From NCBI GenBank assembly GCA_946481735.1, contig CAMLOU010000126.1, positions 1 through 12,043 of the forward strand: a stretch of DNA of 12,043 nt, read 5' to 3'. The position numbers were made by a program, and so were the translations under genes. Shown here piece by piece: positions 1 through 7,480 of the stretch (the stretch's first letter is position 1; each line of letters starts with the position of its first letter). The notes beneath the pieces were generated by a model. That model worked only from the letters and a program-made list of their open reading frames with translations. It was not told the DNA's origin and made no database searches. This DNA comes from an uncultured Cellvibrio sp. GTDB taxonomy: Bacteria > Pseudomonadota > Gammaproteobacteria > Pseudomonadales > Cellvibrionaceae.

Positions 1-59
1 ATCACCTGGTGAAGCCGGTTGACCTTCCGCAACTGCTCAGCATTTTGTCTTCGCTGTAA
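1..59 (+). CDS. C-terminal fragment of a receiver-domain protein (response regulator or hybrid kinase)
   Basis: The frame that begins at base 3 reads HLVKPVDLPQLLSILSSL and stops with TAA at 57-59. A Lys-Pro pair followed by an amphipathic helix is the usual end of a CheY-like receiver domain: the conserved lysine contacts the phosphorylated aspartate, and the alpha-5 helix closes the fold. The protein ends directly after that helix, so the receiver is C-terminal, as in a hybrid sensor kinase or a single-domain regulator. Only 18 residues are present, so the type of protein and its partner cannot be decided. No clear hairpin terminator follows it. Confidence 0.6.
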   Translation, partial: HLVKPVDLPQLLSILSSL

Positions 60-255
60 TCTTTTTTCTGCTCGCACGCGTCACACGATGGGCGTTTCGA
101 TTGGCATATCTGCACATTTTGAACTACTAATTAACATCATCTACAGGTTTTGCAGCGTGCGGTGAAGCCGTGGCGCATCTTTGGGTTTGCACCCATTCCT
201 CTGCGGAGTTGTGGCTCCGTCTCGCGTTAAATAGATCGTCGTGAAGCAACCGTTC

Positions 256-261
256 AGGAGG
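256..261 (+). promoter_or_regulatory. Shine-Dalgarno that sets the porin start
   Basis: AGGAGG lies 12 bases before the ATG at 274 and inside the reading frame that could otherwise start at a GTG at 241. The GTG at 241 would put 11 charged and polar residues before the signal peptide, whereas the ATG at 274 begins a normal signal peptide. The spacing is longer than the optimum, but no better pair exists here. In the leader before it (60-255), TTGGCA at 101 with TACTAA at 125 is a weak possible promoter; I would not rely on it. Confidence 0.6.
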
Positions 262-273
262 AACACAGCAACA

Positions 274-1356
274 ATGACATTATTCTTCAAACAATTTTCG
301 AGCCTGGTTTTTTTCTGTTTAATCACTGGCGCAGACATCGCGCTCGCGCAAAGCAGTTTCTCCGGCGGCGTATGGGGCACGTATCAATACCTACCGGATG
401 ATAACGCCAATACCAGCACCAACGGCGAATTCACCGGCGAGGCGCTGATCATTTACGCCGATGGCAAAGCGGAGGAGGGCGGCAAGTGGCTCTATTCCGC
501 TGAGGCGCGCTTCGGTCCCGGCAGTTTCACCGATCCCGACAACAACAGCACCGGCGATCAATTCACCCTGCATAAAGCCTGGGTGGGCTGGCAGTTAAAC
601 GAGCAGCACATTGTGCGCGTCGGTAAATCCCAGGTGCCTTTCGGATGGAAGACCGTTAACTTTTGGCCCGGCGATATCCTGTTGGCCGGCTTTGGTGATC
701 AAATGGATGTGGGCTTCAAACTCAGCGGCACACAACCCCGCTGGCACTACGATCTGGCCTATTACGTCTCCGACGATTGGGGCGGCACCAGTACCGATAC
801 GGTGGACGACAACGGCCACTGGGGCAGCTCAACCACCTTTCGCAAAGTGGAAACCCTGGTGGGTAATCTCGCCTGGAGCATCAATTCCAACAATCGCATT
901 GGCGTATCGGCGCAAAGCGGGCAATTGCAGGATTTAACCGGCACACCCGACAAACCCACCAGCGGCGACCACCAGGCTTACGTGATTTACCTGGAGGGCG
1001 AGCACGAACGCTGGTTCTACAAGGCGTCCTATATTCAACAGCAGCGCTCGCTGCCCGATGCGTATCAGCTTACCGCTGGATTGCCAGCGGACATTGAAAA
1101 CGCCCGCATCGCCGCGGAAATTGGCTACAACCGGGGCGACTGGGCGTTCTACCTGGATGCATCCATGGCCCAGCCCGACACTCAGGGCAACGACGCCGAT
1201 GATGTCACCGCCTTCGCCCCCGGTGCACGCTACGACTACGGTCCCGGCTGGGTCTATATTGAATACCTGACCCAGGACGGCTTTGTCGACCGCGACGGCC
1301 AGGTCGGCGAGGGCGACTTCGACGCGCTCTACATCTCGCTCGATTTTTATTTCTAA
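274..1356 (+). CDS. Outer-membrane porin, OprO/OprP-like beta-barrel
   Basis: The product is a 360-residue outer-membrane channel for small solutes. It starts with a signal peptide (about residues 1-25, basic K6, hydrophobic core, Ala-Leu-Ala before the predicted mature QSS). The rest is a run of alternating hydrophobic/polar strands rich in Gly, Tyr and Trp, with acidic loops such as the DDNANTSTNGE stretch, and it ends in a phenylalanine, the usual signal for barrel assembly. The segment around VRVGKSQVPFGWKTVNFWPGD resembles the phosphate-selective porin O/P family; that family name describes the fold and does not prove phosphate as substrate. The BCCT transporter starts 12 bases after the stop, so the two are almost certainly co-transcribed, and I infer that the porin admits betaine or a similar quaternary amine. 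An alternative GTG start exists at 241. Confidence 0.85.
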   Translation: MTLFFKQFSSLVFFCLITGADIALAQSSFSGGVWGTYQYLPDDNANTSTNGEFTGEALIIYADGKAEEGGKWLYSAEARFGPGSFTDPDNNSTGDQFTLHKAWVGWQLNEQHIVRVGKSQVPFGWKTVNFWPGDILLAGFGDQMDVGFKLSGTQPRWHYDLAYYVSDDWGGTSTDTVDDNGHWGSSTTFRKVETLVGNLAWSINSNNRIGVSAQSGQLQDLTGTPDKPTSGDHQAYVIYLEGEHERWFYKASYIQQQRSLPDAYQLTAGLPADIENARIAAEIGYNRGDWAFYLDASMAQPDTQGNDADDVTAFAPGARYDYGPGWVYIEYLTQDGFVDRDGQVGEGDFDALYISLDFYF

Positions 1357-1368
1357 TCAGGAGGTAGC

Positions 1369-3375
1369 ATGTCCGATCAGCCCACCCATGACGCCGTCAC
1401 CGACCCGGAGCGCAAACCCTGGATCAAGATCAACCCGCCAGTTTTTATCGGCTCTGGCGGGTTATGCGTGCTCTTTGTCGCCCTCGCGGTCATCTGGCCG
1501 GACGCTGCCAGCAAACTGTTCGGCGCCATGCAAAGTTGGGTCATTCATACGGCTGGCTGGTTTTATATCCTCGCGGTTGCGCTGTTTTTGTTATTCGTGG
1601 TGATTCTCGCCACCTCGCGTTACGGACTGATCAAATTGGGACCGGACCACAGCGAACCCGATTACAGCTACGTCTCCTGGTTCGCCATGTTGTTCTCCGC
1701 CGGCATGGGCATCGGCCTGATGTTCTTCGGCGTGGCTGAGCCGGTGATGCACACCATGAATCCGCCGGTGGCAGAAGCGGGCAGTGTTGAAGCCGCCCGT
1801 GAAGCCATGCGCATTACCTTTTTCCACTGGGGCGTGCACGCCTGGGCGATTTATGCAGTGGTCGCGTTATCGCTGGCCTACTTTGCTTTCCGCCACAATC
1901 TGCCGCTCACCATTCGCTCCGCGTTTTACCCGCTGATCGGCGAAAAAATTTACGGGCCTATCGGTCATGCGGTGGATATTTTTGCGGTGTTGGGCACGCT
2001 GTTTGGTGTGGCGACGTCGTTAGGTTTCGGCGTGATGCAAGTGAATGCCGGCCTCAATTATTTATTTGACTTGCCCATCTCCATCGGCTGGCAAATTTTA
2101 TTGATCGCGGTGATTACCGGCTTCGCCACCATCTCCGTGGTGATGGGACTGGACGGCGGCATCCGTCGTATTTCTGAGCTGAATTTAATTCTCGCGGTGG
2201 TGTTGTTGGTGTTCGTCCTCTTCGCTGGCCCCACGGTGTATTTGCTGCAAACCTATGTGCAGAATATCGGTGCGTATATCTCCGGCCTAGTGGCCACCAC
2301 GTTTAATCTTTACGCCTACGAACCCAGGGGCTGGATCGGCGGCTGGACATTGTTTTATTGGGGCTGGTGGATTGCCTGGTCGCCTTTTGTGGGGATGTTT
2401 ATCGCGCGGGTGTCGCGCGGGCGCACCATCCGCGAATTTGTGATTGGCGTGCTACTGGTACCGGTGGGCTTCACCTTTATGTGGATGACGTTCTTCGGCA
2501 ACAACGCCCTGCACATGATCATCGATCAGAACATCATGCAGATGGCCGATGCGGTCGCGGCAGACACCTCGGTCGCGCTGTTTCAATTCCTTGAATACTT
2601 ACCCTTCTCCACCATTTCATCCTTGATTGCCACGGTATTGGTCATCACGTTTTTTGTGACCTCATCCGACTCCGGTTCGCTGGTGATCGACATGCTCACC
2701 TCGGGCGGCACCAATGAAGACACGCCGGTGTGGCAACGCATCTTCTGGTCTGTCTCTGAAGGTTGTATCGCCGCCGCGCTCTTGCTCGCAGGCGGGCTCG
2801 CCGCTTTGCAAACCGCCACCATCGCCAGTGCCTTACCCTTTGCCATTGTGATGCTGCTGATGTGCTGGGGCCTGGCTCGTGCCCTGCGGCTCGAAGTTGT
2901 CAAACGCGACCGGCTGCAAGGCGCCATGCTCGCCCCACGCGTCGCCATTCGCCCGGTCAGTTGGGAGATGCGTTTAGCACGCATCATTCATCATCCGACC
3001 TATGAAGAAGTGATGCGTTTTTTCAACAACGTGGTAGAGCCCGCACTGAAGCGCGTGGAAAACGAATTCACCAAACGGGGCCTGGAGGCCACTGTCAGCC
3101 GCGATGACAGTGATCGAGTCTGGATTGAAGTTAACCACGGCGATGAAGTGGATTTTTTCTACTCGGTTCACGCCCGGCCATACATACCACCATCCTTTGC
3201 CATGCGCGACACCACCGCCAAACGCGGCAAAGCGCTTAAATATTTTCGTGCAGAAGTTTATTTAAAAGAAGGCGGCCAGGATTACGACATCATGGGCTGG
3301 AGCGAAGACCAGGTGATTGCAGATGTGATTGATCAGTATGAAAAGCACATGCATTTTTTGCATGGGTTGCGATGA
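1369..3375 (+). CDS. BCCT-family betaine/choline-type transporter with long C-terminal domain
   Basis: This 668-residue inner-membrane carrier takes up a quaternary ammonium compound such as glycine betaine, choline or carnitine. About 12 membrane helices fill residues 25-520. The BCCT signature GWTLFYWGWW is at 325-334, with W331, W333, W334 and W337 at the spacing of the BetP cation-binding tryptophans. W154, W159 and Y162 match the aromatic box of TM4. The TM3 glycine stretch is GMGIG (112-116), as in Na+-coupled betaine carriers such as BetP; the H+-coupled choline carrier BetT of E. coli has Asp at the last position. A hydrophilic tail (about 530-668) is as long as in BetT, where it takes part in osmotic control. 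AGGAGG at 1359-1364 gives the start. It is the second gene of an operon with the porin. The exact substrate is inferred, so no symbol is given. Confidence 0.93.
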   Translation: MSDQPTHDAVTDPERKPWIKINPPVFIGSGGLCVLFVALAVIWPDAASKLFGAMQSWVIHTAGWFYILAVALFLLFVVILATSRYGLIKLGPDHSEPDYSYVSWFAMLFSAGMGIGLMFFGVAEPVMHTMNPPVAEAGSVEAAREAMRITFFHWGVHAWAIYAVVALSLAYFAFRHNLPLTIRSAFYPLIGEKIYGPIGHAVDIFAVLGTLFGVATSLGFGVMQVNAGLNYLFDLPISIGWQILLIAVITGFATISVVMGLDGGIRRISELNLILAVVLLVFVLFAGPTVYLLQTYVQNIGAYISGLVATTFNLYAYEPRGWIGGWTLFYWGWWIAWSPFVGMFIARVSRGRTIREFVIGVLLVPVGFTFMWMTFFGNNALHMIIDQNIMQMADAVAADTSVALFQFLEYLPFSTISSLIATVLVITFFVTSSDSGSLVIDMLTSGGTNEDTPVWQRIFWSVSEGCIAAALLLAGGLAALQTATIASALPFAIVMLLMCWGLARALRLEVVKRDRLQGAMLAPRVAIRPVSWEMRLARIIHHPTYEEVMRFFNNVVEPALKRVENEFTKRGLEATVSRDDSDRVWIEVNHGDEVDFFYSVHARPYIPPSFAMRDTTAKRGKALKYFRAEVYLKEGGQDYDIMGWSEDQVIADVIDQYEKHMHFLHGLR

Positions 3376-3447
3376 TTGAAAACGAATGGCTGCCGCACCC
3401 ATCTTCCCGGATGATTGCTGCTTAATACAAGCACAGTGATCGGCAAA

Positions 3448-3477
3448 AAAAGGCGAGATCCGAAGATCTCGCCTTTT
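3448..3477. terminator. Bidirectional rho-independent terminator between the BCCT and cold-shock genes
   Basis: A perfect 13-bp stem, with arms 3448-3460 and 3465-3477 around a CGAA loop, has a core of GGCGAGATC pairing with GATCTCGCC. It is bounded by A's on the left and T's on the right, so a U-rich tail forms in both transcription directions. It sits between the stop of the plus-strand transporter and the stop of the minus-strand cold-shock gene, so it can serve both. Confidence 0.9.
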
Positions 3478-3522
3478 AATTTTCACATCAGCGCTTGGTG
3501 CGCTAACACGCTACCTTAATAT

Positions 3523-3732
3523 TTAGATAGCTTGAATATTTTCAGCTTGCGGGCCTTTTTGGCCTTGAGTCACGGTGAAGCTAACGGCTTGGCCTTCAAC
3601 AAGCGTTTTAAAGCCTGAACCGGCAATAGCGCTGAAGTGAGCAAAAACATCCGCACCGGATTCTTGTTGAATAAAACCGAAACCTTTAGCTTCGTTGAAC
3701 CATTTTACAGTGCCAGTAGTAGATTTAGACAT
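3523..3732 (-). CDS. CspA-family cold-shock / nucleic-acid chaperone protein
   Basis: A 69-residue single OB-fold protein that binds single-stranded RNA and DNA in the cytoplasm and melts secondary structure. The family marks are plain: [15 protein letters not shown] with the RNP1 motif KGFGFI (residues 16-21), the RNP2-like VFAHF (about 29-33), and a normal full length. AGGT at 3739-3742 is a good ribosome binding site six bases before the ATG. The gene stands alone, converges on the BCCT gene with a shared terminator, and has about 140 bases of untranslated leader if the proposed promoter is right. Family members may be cold-induced or constitutive; the sequence does not decide which. Confidence 0.95.
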   Translation of the reverse strand: MSKSTTGTVKWFNEAKGFGFIQQESGADVFAHFSAIAGSGFKTLVEGQAVSFTVTQGQKGPQAENIQAI

Positions 3733-3762
3733 AGTGTTACCTATTAAACAAAAGTAGATTTA

Positions 3763-3772
3763 CCCGAACGGG
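3763..3772 (-). promoter_or_regulatory. Short hairpin in the cold-shock gene leader
   Basis: The leader contains CCCG-TT-CGGG on the transcribed strand, a four-base perfect stem about 20 bases upstream of the ribosome binding site. Cold-shock leaders are often structured and change fold with temperature. This hairpin is a candidate element of that kind, but it is short and could be chance. Confidence 0.25.
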
Positions 3773-3879
3773 CGTTGAGCAGGAAGTCAGGAAATTACTT
3801 ATGTAAACAGGACGAAATAAAACTACTGGAACTTCGAAGTGAGGGCATAAATACTAAACGTACTTTCAAGCTGGGTTCG

Positions 3880-3907
3880 AGTCTACGCGCATCCAGCGCG
3901 ATGTCAA
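3880..3907 (-). promoter_or_regulatory. Candidate sigma-70 promoter of the cold-shock gene
   Basis: On the minus strand a perfect TTGACA (3902-3907) is followed after 16 bases by TAGACT (3880-3885), four of six matches to the -10 consensus. Transcription would begin near 3873, leaving a leader of about 140 bases before the coding sequence. A long leader is characteristic of cspA-type mRNAs. I could not find a convincing copy of the E. coli cold box in it. Confidence 0.5.
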
Positions 3908-3942
3908 CAAATGGTTTTTCTGCAACCGCAGCATGCCCATGT

Positions 3943-4845
3943 TCAGCTTATGTCACGATCAAGCAGGCAATCGATAAAAGCGCGAAGCGACGGCAGGATA
4001 TGACGCCGGTTTGAATAATAGAGATACAGCCCCGGCATGGTCGGTGACCAATCAACAAGAATGCGCTTCAACCTGCCATCTTCTAGCGCCTCTGCTATCC
4101 CGTCATCGTTGTACGCATAGAGAATCCCTAGTCCTTGCAATGCCGCTGGCACGACAATGTCCTGATGATTAGCAATGACCGGGCCGCCAACAATGGCTTC
4201 GATAGCGCTATTTTTATTTTCGAAATTCCATCCGGCAATTTTGCCACTGCCTGGAAAGCGCCAGTTGATACACGCGTGGTGATGTAAATCGGCGGGGGTT
4301 TTAGGCTCACCCTTTTTAGCCAGGTACTCCGGTGAGGCAACCGCCAGTAATTTGATATCCGGTGTAAGACGGACCGCAATCATGTCTTTTTGCAGTCGCC
4401 CACCCACGCGGATGCCGGCATCGAACCCGCCGCTCACAATATCGCTCAGGCCATCGTCAATCACGATGTCGAGTACCACATCGGGATAGGCTGCGTGAAA
4501 ACGGCCGAGTCGCGGCGCAATGACCTTTTTCGCCGCCATACTCAAGGTGTTTATCCGCAGCGTACCGGCGGTTCGGCTCGTCGCACCCACCGCCTGTGCG
4601 ACGGCATCGTCCATCTCGCGCAGCATCGGGGCAATGCGTTCATGAAGCCGCCGCCCCGACTCCGTTGGCGAGACACTCCGCGTCGTCCGATTGAGCAGGC
4701 GAACGCCCAGGCGAGATTCAAGCTGCCGCATGATCTGGCTGAGCGCCGACCGCGATAGCCCAAGATAATCGGCGGCGCGCGCAAAGCTCCCCCGATCAAC
4801 AATTGCCACGAAGGCTTTTAACTCGGCAAATTCTGAACCACGCAT
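3943..4845 (-). CDS. LysR-type transcriptional regulator
   Basis: A 300-residue LysR-family regulator. The N-terminal winged helix-turn-helix is evident at about residues 5-65: FVAIVDRGSFARAADYLGLS, then SALSQIMRQLESRLGVRLLNRTTRSV. The periplasmic-binding-like effector domain follows from about residue 90 to 295, and length is normal. The open frame continues upstream to an ATG at 4959, but residues before MRGSEFAELKAF do not belong to the family, and AGAGAAGAG precedes the ATG at 4845, so I use that start; the longer form would also overlap the neighbouring gene. It is divergent from the NTF2-like/SDR genes 100 bases away, the usual arrangement for a LysR activator of the adjacent operon. 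The inducing ligand is unknown. Confidence 0.92.
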   Translation of the reverse strand: MRGSEFAELKAFVAIVDRGSFARAADYLGLSRSALSQIMRQLESRLGVRLLNRTTRSVSPTESGRRLHERIAPMLREMDDAVAQAVGATSRTAGTLRINTLSMAAKKVIAPRLGRFHAAYPDVVLDIVIDDGLSDIVSGGFDAGIRVGGRLQKDMIAVRLTPDIKLLAVASPEYLAKKGEPKTPADLHHHACINWRFPGSGKIAGWNFENKNSAIEAIVGGPVIANHQDIVVPAALQGLGILYAYNDDGIAEALEDGRLKRILVDWSPTMPGLYLYYSNRRHILPSLRAFIDCLLDRDIS

Positions 4846-4858
4846 TGTGCACTCTTCT

Positions 4859-4882
4859 CTACATAGTCTGATTAGATTGTAG
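4859..4882. promoter_or_regulatory. Candidate LysR operator in the divergent intergenic region
   Basis: CTACA (4859-4863) and TGTAG (4878-4882) form an inverted repeat with a 14-base centre that itself holds TCT-GATT-AGA. The region is AT-rich and lies just 13 bases upstream of the LysR start and about 64 upstream of the NTF2-like start, where a LysR site for autorepression and activation of the divergent operon would be expected. The arms are short, so this is a candidate only. Confidence 0.35.
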
Positions 4883-4945
4883 GTGATTCTCTTGCCGATG
4901 CGAAAGCGCCATCCTAGGGGCTCTTTAACCTGAAGGGCCAACACA

Positions 4946-5275
4946 ATGAACGAACTCAACTTACCTGAACCTATAGCCGCCTACTTCGAGGCTGATAAAC
5001 GCAACGGCCAGGCCGTGGCACACTGCTTTACAAAAGACGGGGTAGTAAAGGACGAGGGGCAAACCCACGTGGGCCTCGCTGCCATCGAAGCCTGGAAGAC
5101 CGCAGCATCGGCACAATTTTCCTACGTTACCAAGCCCATCTCGTTCGACAAACAGGATCACCATTGCATCGTAACGGGCCGGGTGACCGGCGACTTTCCC
5201 GGCAGCCCGGTGGATCTTAAATATGTCTTCATGCTTGAGCGCGGCAAGATTGCATCACTGGAGATCACACTATGA
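4946..5275 (+). CDS. NTF2/SnoaL-like small protein
   Basis: A 109-residue cytoplasmic protein with the pattern of the NTF2-like superfamily: an N-terminal helix ([19 protein letters not shown]), then [25 protein letters not shown], the usual helix-strand-helix opening of a SnoaL-like fold, and a strand-rich second half ending [19 protein letters not shown]. Members form a cone-shaped pocket and may act as isomerases, dehydratases, cyclases or mere ligand binders, so the reaction cannot be named. GAAGGG at 4932-4937 is a good ribosome binding site. The stop overlaps the start of the SDR gene in ATGA, indicating translational coupling, and both probably act on the same compound under the divergent LysR regulator. 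Confidence 0.8.
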   Translation: MNELNLPEPIAAYFEADKRNGQAVAHCFTKDGVVKDEGQTHVGLAAIEAWKTAASAQFSYVTKPISFDKQDHHCIVTGRVTGDFPGSPVDLKYVFMLERGKIASLEITL

Positions 5276-6054
5276 GCTTTGATCTGCAACTGACGGGCAT
5301 GCGCGCCCTGGTCACTGGTGGTGCTCGCGGGGTGGGTGCGGCGGTCGTTCAATCATTAGCGGAAGCGAACGCGCAGGTTGTCGCGGTTGCTCGCTCGCGG
5401 CCCAAACACTTGGTCGACAAGGTGCACTATATCGCGGCTGACCTTACGACAGCAGAAGGTGCGCGTCACACGGCAAACCTGGTGCAGCAGCATTTGGGTG
5501 GTATCGACATTCTCGTTAATGTGGTCGGCGGTTCCAGCGCCCCCTCGGGTGGATTCGCAGCGCTCGATGATACGGAATGGGCGAAAGAGCTTGACCTGAA
5601 TCTCATGTCCGCCGTCCGCCTGGATCGCGCGTTATTGCCGTCAATGATCGCGCAGCGTGCCGGGGTGGTCATCCACGTTACATCCATCCAGAGCGTCCTG
5701 CCATTACCCGACGCGACTATCGCATACGCCGCCGCCAAGGCCGCGCTGTCGACCTACAGCAAGGCACTGTCGAAAGAAGTCACGCCAAAAGGCGTCCGCG
5801 TCGTGCGTGTTTCACCGGGCTGGATCGAAACCCAAGCCGCCGTAGCGCTTGCCGAGCGATTGGCAGCCCAGGCTGGTACGGACTATGAGGGCGGTAAGAA
5901 AATCATTATGGATGGGTTGGGTGGTATTCCCTTGGGGCGCCCTGCAAAACCCGGCGAAGTGGCAGACCTCATCACCTTTCTGGTTTCGCCGCGAGCGGCT
6001 TCGATATCGGGGGTCGAGTACAGGATAGATGGTGGCACCGTGCCGACGGTTTGA
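5272..6054 (+). CDS. Short-chain dehydrogenase/reductase (SDR family)
   Basis: A 260-residue classical SDR, an NAD(P)-dependent oxidoreductase of the cytoplasm. The Rossmann nucleotide motif TGGARGVG is at 15-22, D57 lies in the AADL motif, and NVVGG (83-87) stands in the place of the usual NNAGG. The catalytic residues N110, S138, Y152 and K156 are all present (YAAAK at 152-156), followed by the PG motif in VSPGWIET. The C-terminal [15 protein letters not shown] is the usual SDR ending. R41 after the second strand (AVARSR) suggests NADP(H) preference, but this is weak inference. The start ATG overlaps the stop of the NTF2-like gene, so the two are one operon. The substrate is unknown; the nearby BenE transporter hints at an aromatic acid or related compound. 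Confidence 0.93.
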   Translation: MSFDLQLTGMRALVTGGARGVGAAVVQSLAEANAQVVAVARSRPKHLVDKVHYIAADLTTAEGARHTANLVQQHLGGIDILVNVVGGSSAPSGGFAALDDTEWAKELDLNLMSAVRLDRALLPSMIAQRAGVVIHVTSIQSVLPLPDATIAYAAAKAALSTYSKALSKEVTPKGVRVVRVSPGWIETQAAVALAERLAAQAGTDYEGGKKIIMDGLGGIPLGRPAKPGEVADLITFLVSPRAASISGVEYRIDGGTVPTV

Positions 6055-6090
6055 ATATAGTCTCAGCGTGGTTTCAGATGCTTTTTTGAT

Positions 6091-6155
6091 AGCGCTCCCT
6101 ATGCCTGAGGCTCAGCGCGGAAATACCATGGCGCCCAACCCGCAGGTGGAGCGCT
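6091..6155. repeat. Inverted repeat in the SDR-benE intergenic region
   Basis: AGCGCTCC (6091-6098) is matched exactly by GGAGCGCT (6148-6155) across 49 bases, and GCCT-G-AGGC forms a small hairpin inside. It could fold into a branched RNA between the two genes or mark a regulator site for benE. No T-tract follows the right arm, so it does not read as a simple terminator. Confidence 0.3.
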
Positions 6156-6208
6156 TTATGTCCGCTTTTTGTAGTTAAACTTTATGTAGTCAAATCGATT
6201 CGGACAAA

Positions 6209-7405
6209 ATGCAAACTCCAAGCCTTGTAGCTCCGCGTAATATATTCCGTGACCTTTCTCTTTCGGCCATCGTAGCGGGGTTCGTTACGGTATTAGTCGG
6301 CTTCACCAGTTCCGCGGCCATTGTGTTCCAGGCTGCGCAGTCTTTGGGAGCGAACGACGACGAAATCAGTTCATGGATGTGGGCGTTGGGTCTCGGCATG
6401 GGGCTCACAAGTATCGCGCTCTCGTGGGTGTATCGAATACCGGTTGTTACCGCCTGGTCCACGCCGGGGGCCGCAATGCTCATGACGAGCACCGCCGGAT
6501 TACCGATGTCGGATGCAATCGGCGCATTCGTTATAGCGGGATTGCTCACCGTTATTGTCGGTTTCACCGGATGGTTCGAGCGGATGATCCGTCGTATTCC
6601 GGTGTCGATAGCCTGTGGCATGCTTGGTGGTGTGCTACTGCGTTTCGGAATGGAAGCCTTTGGCGTGCTCAACACGCAACTCGTACTCGCATCGCTGATG
6701 TTCGCGGCATATATCCTCGCGCGACGATTCCTCACTCGTTACGCCGTGGTAGTCACGCTTATCGTCGGCGTGGCATACGCCGGCTTCGCCGGGTTGTTAC
6801 ATGTGGAGGTACTGACGCTACAGCTCACAGCCCCCGTGTTCACCATGCCGACCTTTTCGTTGGCTGCGATCCTTGGCATTGCGCTGCCTTTGTTTATTGT
6901 CACGATGACGTCCCAGAATATGCCCGGTGTTGCCGTGATCCGCGCCTCTGGTTATGACTTGCCAATCTCACGACCCATCGGGTGGATCGGCGTGGCGAAC
7001 ACCTTGCTTGCACCCTTCGGTGCATACGCTCTCAATCTTGCGGCGATCACCGCAGCCATATGCACCGGTCGCGATGCCCACGAAGATGCGGCGCGCCGGT
7101 ATACAGCCGCGATTGCTGCCGGTGTGTTCTATCTCATCCTTGGCTTGTTTGGCGCGACAGTGGCTGCACTTCTCGGTGCATTCCCAAAAGAGTTGATTGT
7201 CGCCATTGCCGGTTTTGCGCTATTGGGAACCATCGGTAGCAGCTTAACGACAGCGCTCGAAAATGAGTCGCAACGCGAGGCGGCGTTGGTCACTTTTTTG
7301 GTAACGGCGTCGGGTATTTCGCTCGCGGGCATCGGGTCCGCATTCTGGGCTTTGGTAATAGGCAGTGTGACGTTACATATTCTAAAACGACGGCCTGCGC
7401 ACTAA
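6209..7405 (+). CDS. benE: BenE-family benzoate/H+ symporter
   Basis: A 398-residue inner-membrane carrier with about 10-12 helices and the two best-known BenE signatures: TAWSTPGAAML at 81-91 and PLFIVTMTSQNMPGVAVIRASGY at 227-249. Family members import benzoate or similar aromatic acids with protons. Length is normal. It starts 154 bases after the SDR stop; the ribosome binding site before the ATG is weak (only a GGA-type core). It may be read from the LysR-controlled promoter or from its own. No benzoate dioxygenase, catechol or hydroxylation genes occur in the window, so the transporter is an orphan here and its physiological substrate is open. A clear terminator follows it. Confidence 0.9.
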   Translation: MQTPSLVAPRNIFRDLSLSAIVAGFVTVLVGFTSSAAIVFQAAQSLGANDDEISSWMWALGLGMGLTSIALSWVYRIPVVTAWSTPGAAMLMTSTAGLPMSDAIGAFVIAGLLTVIVGFTGWFERMIRRIPVSIACGMLGGVLLRFGMEAFGVLNTQLVLASLMFAAYILARRFLTRYAVVVTLIVGVAYAGFAGLLHVEVLTLQLTAPVFTMPTFSLAAILGIALPLFIVTMTSQNMPGVAVIRASGYDLPISRPIGWIGVANTLLAPFGAYALNLAAITAAICTGRDAHEDAARRYTAAIAAGVFYLILGLFGATVAALLGAFPKELIVAIAGFALLGTIGSSLTTALENESQREAALVTFLVTASGISLAGIGSAFWALVIGSVTLHILKRRPAH

Positions 7406-7412
7406 CTGACGT

Positions 7413-7441
7413 AAACGTGCTGGCTCAGACTGCACGTTTTT
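7413..7441 (+). terminator. Rho-independent terminator after benE
   Basis: AAACGTGC (7413-7420) pairs perfectly with GCACGTTT (7432-7439) around an 11-base loop, and the right arm runs into a T-tract (7437-7441). It begins eight bases after the benE stop. The minus-strand merR gene also ends towards it. Confidence 0.8.
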
Positions 7442-7442
7442 C

Positions 7443-7480
7443 TTCAGCATCAAGACGCCGATTCAGCATCAAGACGCCGA
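7443..7480. repeat. Perfect 19-bp tandem duplication at the merR stop codon
   Basis: The unit TTCAGCATCAAGACGCCGA occurs twice without a gap (7443-7461, 7462-7480). The right copy holds the last sense codons (Ser-Ala-Ser) and stop of the MerR gene on the minus strand; the left copy is a duplicate beyond the stop. Two identical copies point to a recent slippage duplication that leaves the protein unchanged. Confidence 0.9.

Noticed and set aside
2583..2987. Minus-strand open frame of 134 codons inside the BCCT gene
   Set aside because: Antisense to a conserved membrane domain; low-complexity composition typical of shadow frames.
3494..3511. Third copy of the TTGGTGCG-type hairpin near the cold-shock stop
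   Set aside because: Only one arm resembles the hairpins at 8751 and 10145 and it does not fold back on itself; probably chance similarity.
3775..4014. Plus-strand open frame of 79 codons upstream of the cold-shock gene
   Set aside because: It overlaps the likely cold-shock promoter and leader and the end of the LysR gene, has no ribosome binding site and no recognisable domain.
4846..4959. Longer LysR start at 4959
   Set aside because: The extra 38 residues are not part of the LysR fold, would cover the divergent promoter region and overlap the NTF2-like gene start.
6190..6735. Minus-strand open frame of 181 codons inside benE
   Set aside because: It is an antisense shadow of a well-supported transporter gene; its translation is Ser/Pro/Ile-rich with no family pattern.
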